DNA from: Conchocele bisecta
Lineage: Eukaryota; Mollusca; Bivalvia; Lucinida; Thyasiridae
Reading direction: 5' to 3'
Assembly: GCA_029237695.1 (NCBI GenBank)
Contig: CM055265.1
Location: 44,261,331 to 44,325,330, forward strand
DNA: 64,000 nt
Part shown: one piece after another, positions 12,101-24,100 of the stretch
Layout of the letters: each line of letters opens with the position of its first letter
Position numbering within the stretch: the stretch's first letter is position 1
Translations under genes and position numbers: made by a program
Notes under the pieces: generated by a model
Seen by the model: only the letters and a program-made list of their open reading frames with translations
Databases searched by the model: none
Told to the model about the DNA's origin: nothing

Positions 12101-15100
12101 GAGTAGGTGTGTCGCGATCAATAACCACGCACCTACGTCCAAGGTCAAGGTCACAGTTGAAGGTCAAAGGTCATACCTATTGAAATTCCCTTCCGCTCTA
12201 TATCTTCTACACCGATGCATGGATTATCAAATTGCTAACCACGCACCTACGTCCAAGGTCACAGTTGAAGGTCAAAGGTCAAACCTATTGAAATTCCCTT
12301 CCACTCTATATCTTCTACACCGATGCATGGATTATCAAATGCCTTGGCACAAATGTTTCTCAGGATGAGAAGGTGTGTCGTGATCAATAACCACGCACCT
12401 ACGTCCAAGGTCAAGGTCATAGTTGAAGGTCAAAGGTCAAACCTATTGAAATTCCCTTCCGCTCTATATCTTCTACACCGATGCATGGATTATCACACTA
12501 TGCCCAGGGTCAAGGTCACAAACTTGATGCGTTTGAAACCTTAACGCTCGGCTAAATGGCTTATAATCAAAAATGCCTCGTTTTCTTTGGCTGCCAGTGG
12601 GGGTATTCGTGTGCCGACAGGCCACATTTCTAGTTGCTTACACCATTTTCCTGTTGTGTTGTGGAGGTTAGAACACGTGTTCATTTGTTGTGGAATAAAT
12701 GACCATGACGATTCCCAGGCCTTTATTGCTTACACCATTTTCCTGTTGTGTTGTAGAGGTTAGAACACACGTTCATTTGTTGTGGAATAAATGACCATGA
12801 CGATTCCCAGGGCCTTTATTGCTTACACCATTTTCCTGTTGTGTTGTAGAGGTTAAAAACACATGAAGACATGGAGGTTATAGATTTGATCGGGTCCGAC
12901 TCAGAAACTGCGGAATGTACGCCACAGCCGTCTGGGAAAAGTTCTGGCTCTATAAAGGTTTGTTGTTGATTGAACAGTGCTACATCATTGTGTGATGTTG
13001 AAATTTAACCCCTACAGACCATGGAGCCTATACTTGCAAACACTGTCGATCCAGATGAGCCGTCTCGTTACATGCCGTCTCATCTGGAAGTACTGTATTT
13101 ACCATGATTCTGTATTTTGAAAAACAACCCTTATATTAAGTAATGGAATGGTCCAAATATTAGCATGAACCAGTCAATCTGTAGCCAATTTCATCACAAT
13201 TGCAAAGTATTCTTGTCTAGCAAAGTATAGTTTAAGGGAGTAATCATTTATTTCTGCCAAAATGCATTATTTCTTATAGAACTAACGACTGCATAAATGA
13301 TTATTTGATGATTAAAAGTATGCAGAATTATATACTGAATTTATTACACTATCACAGCCAAAATATAATGTAATAAATTCAGTATAATGAAAATTAATAA
13401 ATTTATCCTTAAATTGAAAATTTCTCCCTGAAAGTATACTTTGCTAGATAAGTTTTCTTTGCAATGTTGGTGAAATAAGCTACAGATATTCAGGGATGAA
13501 AGTTAACATATTTCACTCTGCGCTTTAACCCTTAGAATATAATATAAAGTCAATTTTTACCTTTTATTTATGAAAAATATGGTAAATTTTGTAAACGTAT
13601 GTAATGAAATTACGCAGATGTCCGAAGGTACAAAATCACATGGTGTGTCTCAAAACTAATTGTAGACCCAGTCCAGCGATGGTGGTATCCAGGGATACGA
13701 GTCGGACCCCGATGTGGAAGTTATACATACAGACATACGCGTGGCTCAAGTGGAAATCCAGGTACTCTCGGCCATTCAGGAGACAACATGTGACTGTGGC
13801 TGCAGCAATGACACTTATGGCCTTGGAAACCAGTCAGTATTTCTTTTCACCCAAATATCCATTCCCCCCTCGAAAAAGTATATCTGGCTGGGTCAAAACA
13901 TGTAGATAAAAAAAAACACTGTATGTGACCGTTGATTTGATAAATAATGCCATTTTCTCCATGTTAAATCCCCATAGACATCTTCACTCTGTGAAGATGT
14001 CTATGGGGATTTAACATGGGGAAAGAGGTAAAAAAAGAGGTAAAAAAAACAACAAGACCAGTGTAGATACAGATGAGCCTGTAAATCTGCACCGTCTGAC
14101 CAGGGACTGCATGTTTTTTCCATTCAGTCAGTGAAATCCCTGTCGTGCTTCTGACCTGTACCTTTCTGAATATGACATTACTGTTAAACCAAAGTAAAAT
14201 CCCAATCAATCAATTGATCAATTCTACTAACAAACATAATAATTTCTGTTGTTAAGGCTGCATCAATATTTCAATAGGGTTGGACATTCAAGGATAGGAA
14301 TTTCTGATTAACTCTATCAACCCCGCAGGCCATAATCCAACATTAATAAACACCGTACATCCAGATGAGCCGGCTCGTAATGTATCACCAGGATCTGCAG
14401 TGTTCGACATTACATGATTTAACTTTTTGAACAAATACCACTTTTTCGATTAATGGAATAGTCCAAAAAAAACATGAAACAATTAATGTAAGTAATGAAA
14501 GGATTAAGATGTAATTTTAAGTGCAAAATGCAATTTTAGTAGCAAAATAGACTTGTATGCTGCCCATGAACATTCCACGGGTCACTATTGAACCCCTGCT
14601 GCATGATAGCTTGCAGATCATGATCTAGACTAATCACAAATGTCATAAGTCCCAGTCAGCTCATGATATAGACTAGCTACAAACGCTATAAGCCTCATGG
14701 GGGAAAAAGAGGTAAAGGAGTGTGGGAGGAGTCAAAAAACGAAACAAAATTGGAAATTGACTACAAAACCTAGCTAGATAGCTTGGATATGATCTAACTA
14801 AGAAAACAAAAGTTAAATTTTGAAAATCGGTCCGGTATTTCTGAAATTCAAAAAGAATTTCCCCATGTTAAATCCCCATAGACATCTTCACTCTGTGAAA
14901 TTGTTTTTTCGCAATAAAATCAATATTTGACCAAATTTCACGAAATAAAAAGAAGGCTCATTCTTAAATTTTTCTTTAATTTAATACTATAAAAATAAAT
15001 ATTGTTTTTGAATTGTTTATATGGCCGCAAAATTTGGGCAGCTTTCGTGAAACAGACAATAATTCACTACTGTCTGTTTCACGAAAGCTGCCCAAACTTT

Positions 15101-18100
15101 ACGGCCATATAAACAATTCAAAAACCATATTTTTTTCGATAATATTAAATTAAAGGAAAATTTAAGAATGAGCCTTCTTTTTATTTCATGAAATTTGGTC
15201 AAATATTGATTTTATTGCGAAAACAAAATTTCCCCATGTTAAGTCCCCATAGACATCTTCACGGAGTGAAGATGTCTATGGGGATTTAACATGGGGAAAT
15301 TTTTTAGAATTTCAGAAATACTGGACCGATTTTTAAAATTTAACTTTTGTTTTCTTAGTTGGATCATTTCCAAGCTATCCAGCTAGGTTTCGGAGTCAAT
15401 TTCGGAGATTTTACTCCTCCCACACTCCTTTACATCTTTTTCCCCCATGTTAAATTCCCAATCAATTTTTCGTAATAAAACCAATATTTGACAAAATTTC
15501 ACGAAATAAAAAGAAGGCTCATTCTTAAATTTTGCTTTAATTTAATATTATCGAAAATAATATTGTTTTTGAATTGTCTATATAGCCGTAAAATTTGGGC
15601 AGCTTTCGTGAAACAGACTATAGTCGGAGCCACCACTGTGGTTCCAATTTGCTAGAGAATATTAACTTGGCGAATTTCGCACTAAAATAAATTGCCACAT
15701 ATTTGATTTAACCTGATATTATATCACCACAACCTGCATTGCTAGTTAACCCTTTTCATGCTGAGGATACGTCCTTATGTTTGCGGAAAATCCTTAATAT
15801 TTTCCTTCTCTGCGCTCAGAAGTATATGTTGCGACCACCATTTAAACCGTCTCATCGAGATGGTTCAAATGAGTGGTCACAACATAAACTTTCATTAAGA
15901 AATAACAAAAATAAAAATAAAATATTTAGTAAATTTCGTACCTGTAAATGTGTATTCCGAAAGGAATGGGTTAATGGAAGAGTTACAAAATAACATGGAA
16001 AAGTCAGTGTTGGATATTTAGATGTGAAAAGGTTAACCCATTTCATGCTGGAGATTCCCCATTTTGCTGATAGAAAAATCTGATTAGTTTTATTGTATCT
16101 CCCTAAATGTATATGGTGTGGCCACCGTTTAAACTGTCTCATCGAAACGTGAGAAAAATTGCAGATTTTTAAAAAAAATCTTTATACCGAAAGATGGGTA
16201 TTCCGCATGGAATGGGTTAACTGTCAGCTACCTTACAGAAGAGCCAGGAGAGCGTCGATATCAGCACCCCCAGCAGTTCTGCATCTCCACCCCCGACACT
16301 CACCCCCGGCGGGGGGATCCGGGCCAGTGACTGGGTGAAAACTCTCCAGCTGACCACTCCGTCCAAGTCTGACCATCAGGGGAATAGACCAGACATCGAG
16401 GACTCGGCAAAGAAGAAGAAAAAACACTCGAGGCCAGTGATTATGTTTATACAAGTATCTTGAAATGGAAATGTTGGTAAATTCTGTAAAGTTTCTGTTA
16501 ATTGTTGTTTACCCCAAACTTATACTTATAGTCGCCACCCTGTATGTTTGTTTCACGGTCTGTTCGAGATTTGCGTGTAGGTTTTCGACTCGTACGTAGG
16601 ATTTGCTTGAAACATCATATGCTTATTTGTCATCATCCATATTCTCATTCTGTGGCCCACCCATGCAGTCCCTAAACATTTTATGTTTCCTGGTGTAGAT
16701 GTTGTTTTGTGGTACATCCACCAATGTTACAGATTTCTTCTTCGAGCTGGTATGAGAAAGTAGCTATAGCGGCTTCAGATTGGACACTGATAGTCCAAAT
16801 TACAATGATTTGCTTGTGGACAGCAAGACATTGACATCCAGTTATCCATAATACCTTTGTATACGTTCAACATTATGAGGTTCGACCATATCAAGCCGTG
16901 GGTAAACGTTTGCTGTGGCACGAGGGAACTGTGTGAACCCCAAGGCCGTAGGCCGCGGGTTCAAACAGTTCCCGAGGGCCACGCAAACGTTTACCCACGG
17001 CTAGAATGGTCGAACGGTATTGTTAAATTTCCGTCGGAAATATCATGCAATTTGAGCATATATGCAGTACTTTCGGTACTTTGATAATCTGCTGTATTTA
17101 AACAGCTGATTTACACATACATATTCCAGGGCCACAGTACACGTCACGTGATGCAGCCGCATCAATTTCAAAATTTCAGTGTGACCGTTATGAACTAGTT
17201 TGGTGACGTAATGGTGCGTTCTAGTAACGTAATGAGACATATGCATTACATAGGTGTTTGTTTGGCCCTGGAATGATCATTGTCTACAGCCATGGTCAAA
17301 CAGCACGCGCTGTACGATTGAACACGGCTGTGAGTAAACGTTTAGCTCACCTGATTCAAGCAAAATATTTTACCGTTGTAATTGTAATTATCCTTTAAAA
17401 TTTTCAAATGTGCAAACACCATTATAGAGGGCTGTAGTGTTGATGAAAGGGTTACACTTGTTGTTGTTACAGGGGCGGCCTGGCTGACCAGTTGGCCAGA
17501 CTTCAGGCTCGGGAGAAGTCTGCCCGCCGGATATGGGCCCACCAGCAACACAAGGCCGTCTTGCCTTCCCAAGGTAATCATTGGGCCATATATGGGCCCA
17601 CCAGCAACACAAGGCCGTCTCACCTTCCCAAGGTAATCATTTGGCCATATATGGGCCCACCAGCAACACAAGGTCATCTCGCCTTCCCAAAGTAATCATT
17701 GGGCCATATATGGGCCCACCAGCAACACAAGGCCGTCTCGCTTTTCCCAAGGTAATCATTGGGCCATATATGGGTCCACCTGCAACACAAGGCAATCTCG
17801 CCTTCCCAAGGTAATCATTGGGCCATATATGGGCCCACCTGCAACACAAGGCAGTCTCGCCTTCCCAAGGTAATCATTGGGCCATACATGGGCCCACCTG
17901 CAACACAAGCAGTCTCTCCGCCTTGGCCACCCAGGTAATCATGCTGGGCCCAGTATTCAAATGGGCCATATAAGGCCACTGCCCAACACCAGGCCCAGTC
18001 TTCCGAACTTCCATATGGGCCATACATGGGCCACCCTGCAACACCATGGGCCCAGTCTCGCCTGCCAAGGTATTCCATAGGCCCATAATAATGGCCACCC

Positions 18101-21100
18101 TGCAACACAAGGCTAATCACCGCCTTCACCCAAGGTAATCATTGGGCCATATAGGCACTGCAACACAGGGCCCAGTCTCGCCTTCCCAAGGTAATCTTGG
18201 GCCATATATGGGCCCACCTGCAACACAACTGGCTTTAATGGGCCACTGACCTAACACAAGGCGGTCGCCTTCCGGAACATTGGGCATATATGGGCCCGAC
18301 TGCAACACAAGGCTACAACGGCCTTCAAGGTAATTCATTGGGCCATATATGGGCCCACCTGGCACACAAGGGAGGGTCTCGCCTCTTAGGGTCAACATGG
18401 CCGGCCTGCATAACACAAGGCTATCAGCCTTCCCAAGGTAATCATTGGGCCATACATGGGCCCACCTGCAACACAAGGCTATCATGCCTTCCCAAGGTAA
18501 TCATTGGGCCATACATGGGCCCACCTGCAACACAAGGCAGTCTCGCCTTGCCAAGGTAATCATTGGGCCATATATGGGCCCACCTGCAACACAAGGCAGT
18601 CTCGCCTTCCCAAGTTAATCATTGGGCCATATATGGGCCCACCTGCAACACAAGGCTATCACGCCTTCCCAAGGTAATCATTGGGCCATATATGGGCCCA
18701 CCTGCAACACAAGGCAGTCTCGCCTTCCCAAGGTAATCATTGGGCCATATATGGGCCCACCTGCAATACAAGGCCGTCTGGCCTTCCCAAGGTGTTTTTT
18801 TGGTGTCCGGTTTAGAGATGTTTCGCTGTACTTATAAATGATATGTATATTTGACATCCAGAGGCATGGAGCTTACGTATACAGTGTCCTCTTGAGAAAA
18901 CTACCAGGGGGCCGTTTCACTAACCTTCGTACGACTAAAATGTTAGTAAGTGCAAATTTGGGATCGTCTGGAAATGTCAATTGATGGATTTACATTTATT
19001 GAGCATAGGCTGCATTTGCAGCCTATGCTCAATAAATGTAAATCCAATAACATTTTACAAGAAAACATTGTTATTGTGAAATTTACAGACTATAATAATT
19101 TTGCACTTACAAACATTTTAGTCTTACGAAGTTTAGTGAAACGGGCCCCAGATTTTTGTCCAGTTCGAACACATTGTATGGTCACATCTGCTATATAAAC
19201 AGAGCTCCCCATAAGCTTTGTATCTAAAGAGTATTGTACTCCAGTTTCAAATTCAATGTATATTTTATTTTTGCAAACTGCTTACTGAATTTATTCCACG
19301 TTTTTCAATATAAAATGTATGGGGTTGTAATTGATATTTGCGACCAATACATTGAACATATGGTAGTCAAATAATTTGTATATTCTGATCTTCAAATGCT
19401 GGACAGTTTTATCATGTGCAGTTCTGAGCCGATGGTTACACTACTGAACAATGGTCTGTAATAAAGACTAGATCTACGACCTTACAGGCAGCATTATGTA
19501 ATTGGAATATGTGCTTGTTGCGGGGTTGACCACAAATGTGGATGTGACTTAAGAAATGTGGCTAACGGCATTTGCAACCAGTGTAGTCACAGATCAGCCT
19601 GCGCATCTGCGCAGGATGATCTGGGACTACACTGTTCACCGTTAAGTCAGTGAAACACCCGTCATGCCCTCCCAAACAGTATAGACATTCAACATACTGC
19701 AGGAATGTGATAGCAGATTATGAGCTAGACCGGGAACAAATGCCATAAGCCCCATTTCTCCAGCACAGCCACACATAACATGTATTGGATATTTCCCTGT
19801 AGATGAGAAGTTGCTTCACCTGAAGGTTGTCGGGTTTGAGGCGCTCTACTCCATGAAACTCGCCAGGTGTGAACGGACCACAGAAGCCGGCAGTCGGGAA
19901 ACCAGCCTGGTCGTGTTTCCTGCCAGTCAGGCCGACGATCTCCACCTACAGATAGGCACGGAAATTACGATCTACCCTCCCTGGTGAGCATTTTGTCTAT
20001 ATAATTCCAGCACAAAAATATTTACACAATTCCCTAACATTTGATTGGCCCGTAACAAGTGTCTGTCCAAAATTTATATCCCAGTAAACTCCCACGCTGA
20101 ACTACTTTCCGTAACCGTGAGGCGCAGTTAAAATAATTCTTAAGAAAACGGAAAATAAACACATTTTCTTGATAAATTTATTTAAAATGCTGGAATTATA
20201 AGGAATGAATGGCCTTTTTGTTGAATTTATTGGGGATATAAACTTGGAAAAGTCGCGGGAATACTGGACGAGGCCTTCCGGCCTTCGTCCAGTATTCCCG
20301 CGACTTTTCCAAGTCTATGCCCCGATAAATTCCACAAAAAGGCCATTCATTCCTATAATGTATAACTTGTGGAGTAAATCTGTTGAAGTTATTACAGTTA
20401 GGCACAGAAATTACGATCTACCCTCCCTGGTGAGCATTTTGTCTATATGTATGACTTGTAGAGTAAGTCTGCTGAACTTATTACAGTCAGTAAATCTGTC
20501 AAATTTATTACTGATAGGCACAAACAATTCCTCATCATGGTATAACTTTAATATTACTGGACATATTTCTTCAATATTTGGACATTTGATACATATGAGC
20601 ATTGGGAACATACTCATGCCACCATTAACATGACCTTGACCTTTTTTACCTTCATATTTTTGCGGAAACACAATTTTTTGTATCAATACATTTGTACAAG
20701 CTTCTTCATCATGGTATAACTTTAATATTACTTGACCGATTGCTATATTAGTTGGACACTTGATACATCTGATCATGTGGAACACACTCATGCCATCATT
20801 AACATGACCTTGACCTTTTTACCTCACATTTTTGCAGAAACACTTGGCCATTTTTTTGCGTCAAAATGTTTGTACAAGTTTCTTCATCATGATATAACAT
20901 TAATATTACGTGACAGATTGCTTCAATATTTTGATACATTTGAGCATTTGGAACACATTCATGCCCCCATTAACATGACCTTGACCTTTTGTACCTTAAC
21001 ATTTGTGCGGAAACACTTGGCCATTGTTTGTGTCAAAACCTTTGTACAAGTTTATTCATCATCGTATAACATTAATATTACTTCAAAATTTGGACACTGA

Positions 21101-24100
21101 ATACATGTAAAATTAACATAACTTTGACTATTTGACCTTCACATGGTTGTGGAAACACTTAGCCATTTTTTTTATGTCAAAAAGTTTCTTCAACCTTGAC
21201 CTTTTTCATATTTTAAACATGCACTTCTCTGACGGTTTTTATGATGCTTACTTTAGCACATGCCCATGATTATGTTACTGTCAATTGCCTCGGCAGGTGC
21301 GACACCGCTTCCGTGGCGGAATTCTTGTTATGTATGCATATAATTTAATCAGTAATTCCTAATATGTGTTGGGGGTGTTATTTGACACTAGTATTAACAG
21401 AGAATGTAGATTTCATTTTCAAATTTATACTCCCCAATTTTCATGCAGGTGAACCGGTTGGTAACTATTAATTTTTGGGAACAGACTGGATTTGCATAAT
21501 AAGAGCAAAGAATAAAATCAATCTAGCAGTCTGAGTGCCGCTTACAGAAAAGCGTTGGCGGTAAATTACATCAGAAAATATTTCAACTTCACAAGCTTGC
21601 TCATGTTTATCTATACTTGCTCTCATCAGCCGTCTGGTCTGTGCAGTGGACCAGGTGACATCTTCCCACATCACAATGCCATCACATTTTCCACTCGCCC
21701 AGCTGGCCAAGTACAAATAAAAAGTACTTGCCCAGGTCAAAAAGTTACTTACCCAGTTTTTGTCGCGCCTGCTTTAGCAGAGGCGCGACTATAGTCGGCG
21801 CTTTTTCCGTCGTCCGCGTCGTCCAGTTTTTTTGTAAGACAAATGCATTAAAGTTATTGTCAAATGCCTCGGCAGGCGCGATACCGCTTCCGTGGCGGAA
21901 TTCTTGTTTTTTAAATAAAATGCTATTTGTAATGTTGCATCTTATTTTAAAAAAAAAAGCTTGTACATATATGTGATCATTACCAAAGCGGATAAGACGT
22001 ATTCACTATCATTGTTATTTATATTTTAATTATTAAATGAACATAAACAAACAAATAAATATTATTTATCAGGAGATAAACTTTGTCGAGTTTTTTCTTC
22101 AACAACGTTTTTAGCAGCGAATTTGCTCAGATTCTTGCACACTTCTTATTTTCTATAAGGTTAGAGGATACCAAATGGTGCGAAATCGCCCAGGGTGTAT
22201 GCAAAAATAGTCCGGTATAAAAAAATAGTGCGGGTGTTTTGAGGTCACAGACACCGTTTGCTTGCAAATCTTGATCCATTACTACCCAGTTTCACTTGAG
22301 GAACATTTTGCGGTGCTTTTAACACCAGTTTTCAGCATATTTCTAGCATTTAAAAGAAAACACTGAACCTGTTGGTCACGTGATGTAAACAGAGTTTCCG
22401 TGGCCAAAAAATGTAAACAATATTGGAGGATATGACAAGGTTGGATTTTTCTTTCTTAGGAGTAAGTGAACCTATTGTTTAGTTCATGCAGAACCAGTAC
22501 AGACTGGCTGCAGGTCATATACAAGTGGGTCCCACAGCATCCATACGAATAGTGAAAGTAGGAGAGACTGGCCTTATTGGATGGCAATCGGTTAAATTAT
22601 ATAGTAAAACTATTTGGAGGTGGCTAACCTATAAGCATTGAGTGACATAGATTTTGTTTCATTTATAGTGGCTATGTTTGCATACGCTGCGCGCTGCATT
22701 AATTACTAAATTCAATGGTTTCGGACCCGGTGCCAACCGTTTCGTCCCAAGCCGTTATGTTAGGCGTCTGAAATGCGTTTTAACCCAACTGTATACGAGA
22801 CAATATATATGTGGCTGCGTATACACTAGTCTATACTCGCAGTCATATTATTTGTTAGCCCGGCCGCGTACAGCTGACAAATAATCTGTGAATTAAATTT
22901 GCCCGAGATGGACCTTGTTCAAAATCGCTAGCGATTCTACCCGTAACCGTGTATATAGACACTGCTTGAATCTTACTTCTGGCAAACTGACGTAAACTGT
23001 AAACAACAAATGGTCGCTGAATTAATACCATTTGTTGGCCGTTATCGATGGAATTAATTGGCAATTTCTTCAAAAAAACATATCCTGACCAAATTTTTCA
23101 CTCGCCAAACTGGGCGAGTGCCTGTAGAAAGTACTGGACCGTCATGGCGAGCTGGGCGAGTGAAATTTCAACCCCTAAATGCCAACGAGACCGTTCAAAT
23201 GAGTGGTCACAACATATACATATAAACACATATAAAGGAAATATTTAGGATTTTCCACAATTTTCAGCATGAAATTATAAGAATCGTCCATTTAGGTACC
23301 TGTATGGGGAAAAGGCTGAATCCATGAAATCCCATTGGATCTGAGACTTTAGCACAACACTGGTTAACCCTATATGGTTAAAGCCCGCTATAGCGGTGTT
23401 TGCAAACAGTGTCGATCCAGATGATCCGTCTCATCAAGACCTGTACATTTTGCAAGTAATTTTCATATTGTTGAGTGCACAAACACCCACTTTTCATAAA
23501 TGGACTTGTCTGAAAATCATTTTGTGACAATTGGATTAGTTACAAAATTAACATCAATATCCATTCCAGTTACTTACGGGTGAAAGGGTTGACTGTTACA
23601 GGCAGCAGCTGCAGGTGAGAGAGGGGAGACAAATCCTGCTGTGTACCCGTAACTGTCAGGTCGATCGCCAGCCCGACAGTGTAGACCAGGTCGATCTCCC
23701 GGCACGCAGTGCAGACCAGGACGACTCGGTGGACGACTCGGTGGATGAAGCAGCACTGTGCAGGGACTTCAAGGTGGCTGTTAGCCTCAAGTGGAACTGT
23801 CCATGTGTCCAAGGTATGGATAATTAGCTCATTTCCCACCCATGTGGCAAGAACCTGTTCTGGGCTTGTACATGTACTTGTAAAACATCCTCGAGTCCGA
23901 AATAAGGCAGTTTGATTGGTCGAGGATGAGCTATGCTATGCTAGTAAAGGTATTATTAACACAGGCTTTGGACCTTGTAGATTTTATTCTTCTGAACTTC
24001 ATCGCGCTACCAAGGGCTCTGTTTCTATCCAGTTGCCTATGTAGTTGGAATATCAAGTTTATCAGGTGAGGCTTGGAAACATGTAGGAATTCCGAGGCTT

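Noticed and set aside
10759..12544. Series of overlapping ~65-106 aa ORFs on both strands with near-identical peptides (MDYQMAWHKCFS and similar)
   Set aside because: They are translations of the ~158-bp tandem repeat in varying frames; there is no codon conservation across deleted units and antisense frames are equally open.
13604..13909. 101-aa ORF over SPIDR exon 4
   Set aside because: It is a shadow frame crossing the acceptor; the exon reads in another frame with correct phases.
17530..18795. Regularly spaced repeats that could suggest a CRISPR array
   Set aside because: The units are contiguous 59-bp tandem copies without unique spacers, in a eukaryotic intron; no cas genes are present.
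17342..18837. Long both-strand ORFs rich in GPPATQG / CCRWAHIWPN repeats
   Set aside because: Artefact of the GC-richer 59-bp minisatellite; only the first ~100 bp is SPIDR exon 6.
20205..20633. 142-aa ORF
   Set aside because: It crosses a palindromic MITE and a duplicated exon fragment in the wrong frame.
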